Source: Ulva prolifera (lineage: Eukaryota > Chlorophyta > Ulvophyceae > Ulvales > Ulvaceae). Taken from it: a stretch of DNA of 64,000 bases. Both the position numbers and the translations under genes were made by a program. The notes under the pieces were generated by a model. That model searched no databases. It worked only from the letters and a program-made list of their open reading frames with translations, and was not told the origin of the DNA. The stretch covers positions 315,213 through 379,212 of the forward strand of contig CM041201.1 of assembly GCA_023078555.1 (NCBI GenBank), given 5' to 3'. Of the stretch, positions 32,299 through 43,882 are shown in pieces (within the stretch, counting starts at the first letter, position 1; each line of letters begins with the position of its first letter).

Positions 32299-34853
32299 AG
32301 CAATTGAATAGAATCATTGAGCGAGTGAGGCCCGTGGTACGCACTGTGACTGCGCCGCGACTCGTGTCAGTCAGGGGGAAAGGCCAAGAAGGAATCGAGG
32401 ACTTGAACTTCGCAAGTTCAGAAGCTTCACACAGCTCCTTGAGTGTTGAAGAGAACAGGAGACGCGTTAATCCGGGAGCCGAGCTGTGAGATGTCCAGCA
32501 ACTTGTGACGGGCCGAACTACCGTCGGCAGGTGGAAACGCACGGTGCTCTGCCACAGGCTATCTATGGAAAGACCACGACATTGTCATACCCAGCTCCGC
32601 CTGCGTTACAATATAGGTAGTCATCGGTCTGCCGTGAAGGCTTAATCGCATCCTTCTCGATAGATGGCAGTGGCTACATGTCCACTCACCGCGCTAATGC
32701 ATGGTCATGCAGGGTCATGCACTGAGGTAGCAAGTTCACTGGTTGATGCTAAATTACATGACGATCACGGACCGGCACAGAGATAACATGTTTCTGCCTC
32801 ACCAAAGGCCCTCATCAGACGCCTACGTGAGTCAAGTAATCACTACCGACACCAGGTCGAAATTTCCTTGAAATGCAGTCCTCTAGAGCGAGACTGACTG
32901 AGACTGAACATGTATGCATTCCTACATGTCAAAAGAACAAACAACAAGAGCACGAACCAAAGCATACTGGAACGCAATGCAATGAAAGTGACTGTTCAAC
33001 AGATGTACATATTATGTCATCGGGCCGCCCATGTGCAGCAGGCTGCTTATTGACTGAAGCGGAGAGGTGTGCCCCTCCGCCATGCATAAGTGCAGGGCAG
33101 ATGGCTGCTGCAATATCCAGGTGTGGACCTCAGTGACATCAGGCATCCATGGCCTGTAGACTACCTTGCACGACTCATGTCTGCATATGACAACATATCA
33201 AATGGCGTGAGCTGCAGCTGTGGTTTGGCGGAGCATTGTCACTGCAAATCGTCGGCATCGTTACGGCTTGTTCGAGACGGTGTGTGACAAGTTCAAGCTC
33301 TGACCTGCTGCCAGCAGCAACTGTGCGACTTGCTATTCTGACCCAGCATCATACGGCCACGGCAGTGGAGAAGGTCAGTGTGGTGTCCCAGCGGACATGG
33401 CTATGTCTGGCACAGAGTGTTCATTGTTTATGTTGCCATGCCTCCGTACATGATGCCTGCCGCGCTTCAGCTCTCATGCAGCATCCAAGTGTATGATCAC
33501 ATTAGACACCACCGAACAGCCACGTCCACTACCTTCAGCTTGTGTGCTTACTTGCACTGGCAGGAAGTCTCTGTACCATTCTGTCTCAGTGCTGCATTGT
33601 GCTCAGGCTGCTTACGTGAGTGGACGCGGATCCTTTCATCACGGTGTCCCTTCCACCTGGTTGTGTATAGCTCAGGCCATGATGGGCACCGGATTCATCT
33701 TTATTCTTCTCCTGCACCCTCTAAGCCTGCTGCTGGGTGGTCAACCCACTGCCAACATACAAAGGTGATGGGTGGATTTGATCCTGAATTGAAGCGTTTG
33801 ACCCAGCGTGAGCATTCACCTGACAGACAGACATGCCACGTTCAACATTGCGGAGCGCGATCGCTCCTGGATGACGGTGCTTGCAGGTACTTATGGAAGG
33901 TCACGAGAATCGTTTCCTAGCATTCAATGGCTGTTGTACAGCAGAATCAACCTACTGGGAAAGCAGTCCATCGAGTGGGTCGTCGCTTGATTCCAAACAA
34001 TAATAATACTGTCGCTTATATCCATACCATAATCATTCTATCCATGTCTATTCTTGGCAAACGCCAATGTAACGAGATACCATTTGCCAGCATGGAGCGT
34101 GAGCCCTCAGCAGTGCTGTGAAAAATTGAGTGGGTTTCAATGACAAAAGCGCAACCTGCATAATTCTACTGAGGTGCCAACTTTGCATGTACCATCTATT
34201 TACATGTCAATGTGCCTTGATGCATGTTCACATCTAGCATGCCATTGAGCATATGCGTCCAAATTCCTCATGCACATTGCTTTTGTGCATGTTAAGTTCG
34301 TATGCTCATAAAGAAACATCAAGGATGGCCCGGCTGCCACTTGTAGCTGTGCCTGCCTGCCCCTTGCAGCTGTGGGTAGCATGGGACGTGTGCAGTATGC
34401 CACGTTTTGCAACCTGTCTGCATGCCAAAAGTACAAACCGCTGTGCATTGTGCGCCCAAGCACATGTCTATCAGACCAACGCGCTGTTTAATCATCTTCT
34501 GACCTCTCGTGTTGCTACAATCGTCAGCTCGTTACCGTACATATGTTATATTGGTGTGAGATGTGTGCAGACGCTGGCATCATGAACCGTTCTTTGCTCG
34601 ACTTGATCCCAAAGATGGCGCCTCACAGGATTGTAATCCACCACAACATGAATACCAGTGCAAGCTCGTAGCGCACAACTCGGGACGTGCTTAGGCGCTG
34701 CCAATATGTACAACCCACTCTGCACGGAGCCCATGCACACTGACACCAAGGCACATCCGCACCCAAATCGAGAGGCTTGTAGTCTACACATATATGCAAG
34801 CTCACATGCTGCTGTGTCAAACCATCATCTGGGACCAGACGCCACAAACAATA
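32299..34853. other. Unassigned 2.5-kb interval
   Basis: Between two minus-strand genes. On the plus strand there are splice-flanked coding-like fragments that I do not recognise: 33106-33210 (GVDLSDIRHPWPVDYLARLM), 33300-33374 (LLPAATVRLAILTQHH) and 33825-33890 (ATFNIAERDRSWMTVLAG). A plus-strand gene is possible but I cannot build a full model. No repeats were noticed. Confidence 0.35.
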
Positions 34854-36644
34854 TCAAGCCGCACAGAGTCTCTGTGCACATGGATCTACTGCCGCTGATC
34901 CATCAATAGCGTCTCTGGCACCAGCAACGCCATCTTTTGAGCTTGGACTTGCATGATCATCGCATGAACGCCGATCGCTGCGCATGAGCTTGCGCACGCT
35001 TCCAAGCATGCTCTTCATCGAGGAGCCCATGCGCGAGAGTGCTCTGCTGGATCCTCCATCCAAGCTTGCCTTGCGAGGCGGACTGGTGGGACTGTCGCCG
35101 TCAGACATGACAGTGGAGCAAGTGGACATGCCCAGGCTGCGGGAGATGTTCAGAGAAAAATGCTTGATTGGCATTCCAGACATGGGTGAGCGCGGTGGTG
35201 TGTCCATAAATTGCTCCATGTGTACTTCACGCACCAGTTTTGGAAGTCCTTCGTCACCAAGTAGCTTCACACAGTTTTTCAGCGTTTCCATGTTGAGAGA
35301 ATGCCTGCAGGTACATGCACAAAGTTTTAGACACCCTGTCACGGTCCGATGATGAGTACCTGTTTCGTCGCCACACGTGCTCGTCAAATGTGCACTTGTG
35401 GGCGGTGACACCCATATTATCAAGATGGCTACGTGAACGGGATCACACCTGTGCGTCAAGAATGCTAGTGTGCGAGTTGCAGCAGAAGCGAGGGCTGTGT
35501 CTCCTCGGGCATCTGCATCACGATGCACCTGCGCCAAGACCTCAATGCCCGCACCACCACTAGAGCTCATAATATCTCTGCACTCATCGGAAGCCTCTGC
35601 CACAGTCTGCACACATCACTTTGTTATTTGATCTTGCATCATTTCTGCACGATGCTGTGCACATGACTGGCTCAATGAAACGGCATAAACCATTGGCCCA
35701 CATTGGCACAGCTGAGACTGACCTGAAGTACACCGACTGCTGCAAATGTTTCGTCTGGTCCACATTCATCCTGCAGCAGGCTTTGCAATACTGTTGATAC
35801 ACCTCCATAGTAGAAAAAATCTGACTGTGCCTGTGGTAAACTCGCGCACAGGGCTCTGATTGCCGCCAATGCCGCCAACCTGGCAGAGGCTGCATCTGTT
35901 GAAGAATCAGTCAGGATCCCGACCAAATGTCCCATGAGTCCCAAATCATGAAACACTGTTCTCGCCTGCATAGAATATGGCGGTCACCCCAAGAATCAGC
36001 CACGAGAGCAAGTCAAACAGCAGCACAAAAGGAGACTCACCAGGCCGGGGTGGCTTGCAATTCCTGAGACGATGCCTGCTTGTGACTCGAACATTGGGAA
36101 TGTCGTGTTGGGATGCTTCATATGCTGTTCGATCATGCTGCAGACATCGGCCGCAAGCAGCATTTCGCACGCGCTTGCGCTTTCCGCAGCGATCTGATTG
36201 CAGACGCGCGCAGCTGCCCGTTGCACAGGTGCAGGCGAGAAGCATCCCATCAGCTCCACACAGAGCCCGATGCCGTCTGCAAAAGTAGTGCGGCCGGTTG
36301 ACAACAAGGCCCCCCCTCCCAGGCGCTAAAGGCAGGCACGCAAAAGGATCACAAGAAAAGATGTAAGGAGAGCGTACCCGAACGTTTGAACTTCGTCAGC
36401 CATTCTGGGTTGTGGATGATGCTCTCTTCAACGATAGCAAGGCCGTGGAGGTGCGAGCCCTCGCTGCCGCTTGACAGGTGTTCGAGGGCCAAAGCCACGC
36501 CAGTAGGCTCTTCTGTGTACTTAGTATCAGGCTGGAAGTCCAGCTCTATACTGAAACAATCATCATCGTCGCCCCCGTCACCGCCGCAGAGGCCAACTCC
36601 AACCGAGCCTACGCACAATGTTCAACAGTCAGCCGTTGAGCCAT
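34854..36644 (-). CDS. Armadillo-like repeat protein
   Basis: Minus-strand exons 36644-36613, 36550-36378, 36276-36041, 35965-35723, 35606-35449 and 35304-34854 join in phase to 430 aa. The body is a run of amphipathic helices with ARM-type spacing: VALALEHLSSGSEGSHLHGL, LMGCFSPAPVQRAAARVCNQ, LGLMGHLVGILTDSSTDAAS, LAALAAIRALCASLP and FAAVGVLQTVAEASDECRDI. The last exon adds a Ser/Arg/Pro-rich tail (DTPPRSPMSG, SPTSPPRKASLDGG), probably a regulated, phosphorylatable region. The first exon (32 nt, MAQRLTVEHC) and its GTAGGC donor are inferred from phase only; the other exons are firm. ARM folds bind partner proteins; no specific partner can be named. Confidence 0.7.
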
Positions 36645-39121
36645 ACAGCAGAAAAATTTCATGCAAATTCTTATGAAACCAGATCCTATGTCAGCGGAGG
36701 TGGATACGCTGTATGTGCCGTCAGGAGTGCATATCCTGTCAACTTGCAGTCCAGATAGCATGGGAGCCCGGCGATGAAGAGCTCATCAGAGAGAACAAAA
36801 ATCAAATAAATGACGCTCTGAGCTGAGAAAATATCGGGCTTGGTCGAGGCGGACATGCACGACACCGTCGGTGCGCTGTGTGGTAACTCGCGGGATTCTG
36901 TTATTCAGCACGAAGCTCACCTGACGAGCCACCCGGAACAGAGCCACCTGATGTGTCATGTGGAGCTGTAGAAACCGCAGCGCAAGGTGCAGCCATAAGA
37001 GAACGGGGAAAGTTTGCTTGAGTTGGGATAAGGGGTTACCTGCAGCAGGCAGTTGCTGGTACTAATGGCGCAGCTACAATGCTCTTCGTCATTAATTGAA
37101 ATTGTTGTGGCGGTTGGAACGAAGCCTGCACGACTCGGTGTTGCGCGCCTGCCCCGTTCCAAGCGTACCTCCGTATCTCGGCATGATCAAGCTACAGCAA
37201 GCTACACAAATTAGGCCGCCTAAGAGCTCATAATGAAAGCGTGACAGCTGGAACATTTTCAGTGTAGACTGTATCTTTCAGTCTCTCATATGCTGAATCG
37301 CGCTTTATCGCCCCCGCAGATGTGGATGGAAGACACAACTGCCTAACGTTCCGAGGCTCGACGTCCCTCCTCATAAGGCCACGGCACGGCCAAAAGGAGC
37401 AAATTCAGAATGATGGGCCCGCTTATGGCGTACTTGCAAAGCGATTACATGGCACACAATGAGTTCAGGCCTGGTTATGCAGCGGGCTGGCCAGGCCCGG
37501 TTGACGAGACCCATACATACAGCCTGACTCGATACTACGAACATAGACATTGAGCTACGCACGCAATTCACAACAGGACGTGTCCCCGCAGGACCCTATG
37601 TATACTGGGCGACACATAGATACCGGCAACACAGCTGTGTGGCGCTGGCAGCGTTGTGGACACAAACGAACCTACTCCGCGGCCGTCAAAAGCATACGTA
37701 TATAACAATTCAAACTACGTGCTACATGCCCCAAGGGTGAAACCTCTGACATTGATGGGATTTGTGCAACGGCTTGCTGAAGCTGTGTACGCTTACCAAT
37801 CCCGACCTGGCTGCTTCACGCTTGTGTCAGATTAACTTGCAAATTGTGATAAAAGGTACGCCAACCGATATTTCCGCGCATTCAGGAACGCTCACGCACA
37901 CATCGATCGACCACAAAGCAAGGACGAAACGTGCCTGACCGAAAGAACATGGTGCGACGAGTCTGACGACGCGTGTGCATGTTTAAAGTCCGCTTGGGTC
38001 TATGTAGAGTCAGCGTGCCGCCAACAGGACAGGCGTTCAGTGACAGTACGGCAGACCGGGTACATCTGATTCACGCTCAGCTGTGGACGTCATCCTGGAC
38101 CGGCCGCAAGCAGCCGTGCACAGGTGACGACCGCGACCACAAGACGCACGCACAGCGACGACGGTGAACGCTATCTCTAGCTTCATACAGAAAACAGACA
38201 GAATTCACAAATCAATATCTGACAGTAGATTGATCTGGTCTGCGTGATGCTGCAGCGCCCTGGTCCATCCAAAAAGCGATGCTTGGAGCAAAATCACATC
38301 GATAGATCCGGCCAGCGAGTGGCCGTGCAAGTATATACAGCATGGCATGACAATAAGCTCTTAAAGCGCTTGAAAGCCGGTCTTGAGTCCTTATGCCCAA
38401 CACAGCTGGTTACGTGGACTCCCTGGTTTGCACGTGACATTGGCGCGCGAGCGGACCAGCGCTCAGCGGGAGCCGGGAAGGGCAGACCTTTAGATAACGT
38501 GACGTGCCTCCAGAAAGTCCGGAAATCCGAAGATTGCAGGTGGAACAGGGCCTGCGTGAGCTCCCTTCCAGCACCAACTGTGTTGCGTCGTGAATCCGCC
38601 GGACGAGTCACCGAGTTGACGTGTCTACAGCCATGCCCATGCCCAGCAAACGTTCACGTAAAAGCTCTCAGGTATGACTATTTCAGGGACGCCCCAAAAG
38701 AGCGCAGCAATGCACATGCAAGGCCTCACGAATCTGGAATGCATGCGCATGCAAGGCCGGGAACACGTCGGAAAGGCATGCACCGCAGGCAGCACCGCAG
38801 GCATCGCACAGCAACCCAGCGCAACACAATCACACCACCACTGCCCCCGAATGTCGAATAATCTGAAGTCATCCGAGCCACTGTGCTTCAGCCTCCTGCT
38901 TCACCCCAACAGCGCACCGCCATGGCGGTGCGCTGTTGCACGCACATGCCCCTGAATTCAACAAACACGTGTACACAAGTGTACTTGTTGGTCCATCTGG
39001 CGGCAGCGCCGCCCGGACGCGCTCACATCTCTGCCTGTCAATCACCCATCAAAGCACAGTTTTCCCCCGCCCCGGTCAAGCGCTGCGACACCGCATGGGC
39101 CCCGCCCCTGCAAACCCCTCC
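36645..39121. other. Intergenic 2.5 kb before the retroelement
   Basis: No gene recognised. It contains a perfect 32-bp palindrome at 38907-38938 and a 205-codon open frame at 38244-38861 whose composition (Arg/His/Pro-rich, GCATGC repeats) does not look like a real protein. Confidence 0.45.
38907..38938. repeat. Perfect 32-bp palindrome
   Basis: The left half CAACAGCGCACCGCCA is followed directly by its exact reverse complement, centred on CCATGG. There is no loop. Confidence 0.95.
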
Positions 39122-39124
39122 CCA

Positions 39125-39128
<4 letters not shown>

Positions 39129-39208
<80 letters not shown>
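39129..39208 (+). repeat. (GA)n(TA)n microsatellite at the retroelement 3' boundary
   Basis: An uninterrupted GA run of about 43 bases passes straight into a TA run of about 36 bases, which abuts GTTACAAAGG, the reverse complement of the element 3' end. Confidence 0.95.
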
Positions 39209-39212
<4 letters not shown>

Positions 39213-42200
39213 CAAAGGACAGAGGCCGGGCAGCGAGCCGTTGCCAGGAATACACACGCAAATCCACTCACGCAGTCATGGCACTAGGCCGGGCACGAGC
39301 ACGTACCACAGCTCGGCCGGTGATGCCAGCCAAAGATTGAAGCCCCGCACGGAGCACAAGAGCATTCCCCTTGCACAACGCCACACTCAACCGGCGCAGA
39401 GCATTCGTCACAAACAAAGCACGGTTCACCTTACCACACCGAGACGCAACCTCCGCCAGCCGATTCAAGTGATTCATGGCAGGCCGACCCAAGCGACCAT
39501 GCGTCTCATGCGATAACGGCACGAAACTATACGCATCAGGGTCGTACAACCGATAAGCAGTGCGTTTCTGCACGTCCCGCGTCTCCGCAGCACCCCCGTC
39601 CTCGCGGGCCGCACGGCCGCAATAGGAACCAGCACAGGGGTTCACAACCGACACATCCCCTATGCACAAAGGGTCACCCGGCGGCATAAACATGATGTCC
39701 CCCAGTTTCTCCTGGGCCACTGCCCTCAACACCTGCGCCAGCGCCGTTGCCTGCGCGGCAGCGGCCTGCTCCCCAGGCCCCGCCGGACCCTGGCCACCTG
39801 GCGCCGCTGCCGCCGCCAGGGCCGCAGCCTGCGCCGCGTCTGGCGCGTGGCGCCCCATTTGGGCGCTGTGTCCGGCATCGGCGTCGGCGGCCGGAGCAGT
39901 CGCAGGTGCCGGCGCCGCGTCCGCACGCGCGACCGGCGGCGGCGGCGGGGCTGCAGGTACCGGCTCCGCGGGCAAGGTCGCCCCGCGCGAAGGGCCCGCG
40001 ACCTGTGAGGCGGGCTGGGGCGGCGCAGGGGGGGGCGGGCCCGACGGGCCAGCATGGATCTGCCTCGGAGCGGCCGCGAGCCGCGCGCGGACGAACGGCG
40101 CTGTGCGCGGGATGCGCGTGGACGCCACACACGCGTGGGACCCGATCTCGCGCCATTGTTTTTCAACGATATTGTGGCGCGAAGTCCAGGTCCCCGCATT
40201 GTGTGTGCAATTCATCGCATGGTCGAGATCATGCGGCTGTATGAATGTGCCACATTCGCAGCGCGAGCCGACCGCATTGGGAGGGGCTGGGGACATGCCC
40301 AGGAGATACCTGATGCTCAGCATGATTTCCATGTCAGTCATGCGCAGCGCCTGGGACAGCGGCAGGGTGCTCGACCAAAGGGTGGCTGCACGGCAAGCAC
40401 AGCTGCGAAGCCGTGCCAAGTTGCATGCACCCTCGAGCGTGGCGACGTCATGGCTGGCAAGCAGAGCTGCCCGGCGGCGCAGGGCAACCACCTTAGTGAC
40501 ACGCTGCTGCATACCAGGTAACACCTTGGCGATGGTGTCGCCGCTCGCCGGGCCGGGCAGCTCCGGATGGAGCTGCTGAGCGACGTTGAGGGCCTGCCAG
40601 GTTTCCTGCAAGTGTTGCCCGTGCGGCCCCCGATACGGCTGCATGCACTCGGGGCCTCCTGCGAATGCCTTTTGGCTCACCGCAGCTGCAGCGAGGTACG
40701 CTCCGTCCGCGACCTCCGGCGGCGTGGACATGATGCCCAGGCCTCCAAGGCGCGCTGGAAGGACGGCTTGTGCGGCCGCACGAAGGTCGTCCCGCGGGAC
40801 GCGCATGATTACATTCACCGCAGCCAGGACAGACGCCTCCGTCCGGCGCATGTGATCAGAAATGTGCGCCCACGGCACCGCCCTGGCGTAGTGCAGCATA
40901 CGGCGTTGGCAGGACATCGTGAGCAGCAAGAACTGGTCTTGCGCTTTCAGGGGCAGGCTCATCATCTTCTCGATGGTGGCGCACACCTTGTCGGCCGTCG
41001 CTTCCGCGTGCGCCGACTCGAACGCCGGGGTGCCAATGGGCGTGCCGGTGATGACGGTGCCCTCCGTGGCATGCGTTATGCCGAGCGTGGCCGCGACGGA
41101 TCCCGCATGCTGGGGGTCGCGCGAGTAGGCCGTGCACTTGTGCAGCTGGGGCTCCAGCCCGAGGGGCTCTGCTGCCGAGACCAGCGCACGGAATGCGGCA
41201 GCGGCGTCCACGCGATGCCCGGCGATGGTGCAGTCGTCATGATACGCCATGAGGGCGGCCGTGACCTCCCTCTCGGGTGGCTGGTGCTGGGCCTGCACTG
41301 CCTGGAGGGGGCCCTGGAGGGCCAGGGCGAAGAGCAGCGGGCTAGCGCTGATGGGGTCGCCTTGACGCACGCCGCGCTGCGACGTGATTGCAGCGGTGCC
41401 GGGCGGTGCGCCTTCGATGTAGAGATTTGCGGGGAACCTGTAAAGCATGGTGGCGAAGGGCAGCAGCGCAGGCTTGTGAGACGCAACGGCCTCCAAGATG
41501 GCTGCACGGGACATCATGTTGAATGCATTCTTCCAGTCCAGCTGCACAAGCACGACATCGTCCCACGCTTGCAGCACGGCGCGAGCAGCATGGCCCAGGT
41601 TCTGCGCGCCCCCTGGCACCCCGACCCCCACCTGCAGCGGCGCGAGGGAGGCACCTAGGCCACTGCACAGGGTCATGGCGCACAGGCTTACCAGGCGCTG
41701 CCACGTCTCTGCAATGGCGATAGGGCGGACGCCTCCCTGTGGCTTCTCCTGCGGGAGGAGGCGGCAGTCCAGCAAGCGCGGGAGGTGTGGCAGCCGGCCG
41801 GCGAGGGCCGCGTTCACGAAGCGGTGAATCTCCGTGAATGCGGCCGTGGAGGCCGTGCCGGCAGCCCGGATGTGCTCATACGTCCACCCCGACAGGCCCG
41901 GGCCGCTGCCCTTCGGCAGCTTGTCGAGCAGGGCGAGGAGCGTCGCCTCGTCGATTTGCAGCGGGGGCGCGGGCTCGGCGGGCTGGGTGTCGGGGGGGAG
42001 CGCTTCTGCGGGATGCAGGTGCCGCAGCTCCTCATGCACTTCCGGGGTGTACCTGGCGATGGGCGGCGCCTCCACTTTCTCCGCGCCTTTGCGGACATTA
42101 CCGTCGCTCAGTGACCTGTGGACAGAGCTCGCCAGGCGGCGATCCTGGTTCTGATTCATTCTGCGCTTCTGGCTTGGAGTGGGCTCCGCAAGCCTGGGCT

Positions 42201-42274
42201 CCTCGCCGTCCATGAACAGCGTGATGCATGTACGAGCGCGGCGCGCCGTGCCGTCCCCTCCCTTCAGCGACAGA

Positions 42275-42278
<4 letters not shown>
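39209..42278 (-). mobile_element. Retroelement with intact reverse-transcriptase ORF
   Basis: The 3' end is at 39209 (minus-strand ...CCTTTGTAAC), the same terminus as the copies at 7133, 12374 and 29116. The 5' limit is placed where the TA run at 42279 begins and may be a truncation. Both ends abut TA microsatellites, so the target duplication, if any, is hidden in TA repeats. The outer flanks are inverted: CCATACGGAGA at 39122 and TCTCCGTATGG at 42319-42329. One long ORF, no LTRs, and 5'-truncated sister copies argue for a non-LTR (LINE-type) element. The terminal TGTAA would double as an algal poly(A) signal. Confidence 0.85.
39268..42213 (-). CDS. Reverse transcriptase polyprotein of the retroelement
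   Basis: An ATG at 42213 opens 981 codons without a stop. RT motifs in order: EKPQGGVRPIAIAETWQR (about aa 156-173), motif A LDWKNAFN (225-232), GVRQGDPIS (281-289) and the catalytic box as AYHDD (323-327), with His where YADD or FADD is usual. A zinc-binding pattern CECGTFIQPHDLDHAMNC (CxC...HxxxHxxxC) lies in the C-terminal half, after it an Ala/Pro-rich linker and a conserved tail with SYCGRAAREDGGAA. No endonuclease domain was recognised upstream, so the element may be 5'-truncated or use another nicking activity. The frame extends upstream through the TA repeat, which only adds an artificial Tyr-Ile run. Confidence 0.88.
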   Translation of the reverse strand: MDGEEPRLAEPTPSQKRRMNQNQDRRLASSVHRSLSDGNVRKGAEKVEAPPIARYTPEVHEELRHLHPAEALPPDTQPAEPAPPLQIDEATLLALLDKLPKGSGPGLSGWTYEHIRAAGTASTAAFTEIHRFVNAALAGRLPHLPRLLDCRLLPQEKPQGGVRPIAIAETWQRLVSLCAMTLCSGLGASLAPLQVGVGVPGGAQNLGHAARAVLQAWDDVVLVQLDWKNAFNMMSRAAILEAVASHKPALLPFATMLYRFPANLYIEGAPPGTAAITSQRGVRQGDPISASPLLFALALQGPLQAVQAQHQPPEREVTAALMAYHDDCTIAGHRVDAAAAFRALVSAAEPLGLEPQLHKCTAYSRDPQHAGSVAATLGITHATEGTVITGTPIGTPAFESAHAEATADKVCATIEKMMSLPLKAQDQFLLLTMSCQRRMLHYARAVPWAHISDHMRRTEASVLAAVNVIMRVPRDDLRAAAQAVLPARLGGLGIMSTPPEVADGAYLAAAAVSQKAFAGGPECMQPYRGPHGQHLQETWQALNVAQQLHPELPGPASGDTIAKVLPGMQQRVTKVVALRRRAALLASHDVATLEGACNLARLRSCACRAATLWSSTLPLSQALRMTDMEIMLSIRYLLGMSPAPPNAVGSRCECGTFIQPHDLDHAMNCTHNAGTWTSRHNIVEKQWREIGSHACVASTRIPRTAPFVRARLAAAPRQIHAGPSGPPPPAPPQPASQVAGPSRGATLPAEPVPAAPPPPPVARADAAPAPATAPAADADAGHSAQMGRHAPDAAQAAALAAAAAPGGQGPAGPGEQAAAAQATALAQVLRAVAQEKLGDIMFMPPGDPLCIGDVSVVNPCAGSYCGRAAREDGGAAETRDVQKRTAYRLYDPDAYSFVPLSHETHGRLGRPAMNHLNRLAEVASRCGKVNRALFVTNALRRLSVALCKGNALVLRAGLQSLAGITGRAVVRARARPSAMTA

Positions 42279-42322
<44 letters not shown>

Positions 42323-42329
42323 CGTATGG
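42279..42329 (+). repeat. (TA)n tract with inverted flank at the retroelement 5' boundary
   Basis: About 40 bases of TA repeat followed by TCTCCGTATGG, the reverse complement of CCATACGGAGA at 39122-39132. Confidence 0.9.
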
Positions 42330-43200
42330 ATCCGGGCCCCCAGGAGCTCCGCACTCTCAAAGGCCCAGCCCCAGCCTCGCAAACTGCCTCACACCCACAC
42401 GATCTCGCGCAGAAACCCCTCCCCCATGGATCTCCAGAGCACAACGCTCAGCCCGTGGACAGAGCTCCACCGAGCAGCCGCCAACGGCGCCCTGGGCAGA
42501 GCCCGAGAGCAAAACGGCGGTCACCGGCGGATGATGGCGCGATAGGGTCGGAGGGTCTCGGCCGACCGCTCAGACCTGCTCCCCGGCGTGCGCCGAGAGG
42601 TCATTTGACATGTCCATCCCCATGAGGCCTCCTTTGCCCGCGTGGTGTGTCAGCAGCGGTGTGCTAGCAGCGGGGCACCAGCGCGGCTGCTGGCACGACA
42701 GCATGCGACATCCCGCGCGCTGCTGCGCCGACTGCGCGGCGCTTGACTGTTGTTGCAGCGGCGACTTCAGGCCTGCATCTAGATGGCGGCGGTCGGGTTG
42801 GGCCGGCATGCATGCTGCGGGCTGCCCCTTTCTGTCCTCCAGGTACGCCCCGGAGCCTGCAGCATGCTGGCATGTGCACACCTGCGCCCCTCACGCGACA
42901 CCAAGATCGGCAGGCAGGAAGCCCCTACCCAGGCAGACATGCTCTCATGGCCCTCGGAAGCGCGCCTTGGGATCGTTAACTCGTCCGCCTTCGAGTTCGT
43001 GACCACTTTCACATCTGCTCGGGCGAGATCTGCGAATAGATGCTGTACAACGTTTGTCGATTTTGGACGCAACCGTTGGGCTCCGTGCAGTTTGGAAGTA
43101 CTCTGGAATTGACAAACGGGCATGTCACCATGCATGCATATCATGCATGGCCGCCCGCAGGGCCCGCATCCAAGGGCACAGACCTCAGGCGTAGTCCCCC

Positions 43201-43245
43201 TGTGGCAATCCAGTGGTATAGCGGCCATATCACTGGATTGCCACA
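43201..43245. repeat. Hairpin with 15-bp perfect stem
   Basis: TGTGGCAATCCAGTG at 43201-43215 pairs exactly with CACTGGATTGCCACA at 43231-43245. The loop is 15 nt (GTATAGCGGCCATAT), itself partly self-complementary. Confidence 0.93.
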
Positions 43246-43882
43246 CCCCCACGACGGCTGCTGGCCAGGGCGGCTACCGTCACGGCTTGGTACGATGCAT
43301 GGCACTAGCAGTATCAGCACCCCCCTCCAATCTGTCCGCCCTCCGGGGCGCTGAGTCCGGCCAAGGCCTTCCAGACATTGTTCCTGTGATGCCTCATTGA
43401 TATGCTGACTGTGTTGAAAGGGTACTTCCAACGTACCACATCAGAGCCGCTGCCCTGCCTCTACGTGCGTGCATGCGCAATTACATCGTCTGTGCCCGCG
43501 GCCGAGCCGGGCGCCCGGGCAGCCTCGCTCACATGCAACCTTACTTTTCTCTTGCTGCGTTGCATGTACAGGCCTCTTGTGCATCCCATCTGGGGAGCTG
43601 GGGACGGATCGTCCCGAGTGAGGGATCTGTGCATGTCGCTGTGGACATCACAGGGCCCCTGGATGGCATGATGTCGCCGATGTGGCCTCCTGTACCTCAG
43701 CAGATTTGTTGCGTACAGCGGCTGCAGCAAGTGCTTCCGCTTGCAGTCAGTGAGACGCCATCCGACATTGCGACGTGAGTCAGTACCAACAACAGCCGTG
43801 CGTGAACACCTCGCTCAGCACAGGGGGAAGCCCTGTGAGTTGCGTATGGTTGACTGAAGGGGTTGGTCCAGGTGGTTTGTCC

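Noticed and set aside
38244..38861. 205-codon plus-strand ORF
   Set aside because: Low-complexity His/Arg/Pro-rich composition, internal GCATGC repeats, no domain and no splice context.
42214..42444. Upstream extension of the retroelement ORF to 42444
   Set aside because: The extension reads through the TA microsatellite as a Tyr-Ile repeat. The ATG at 42213 is the first plausible start.
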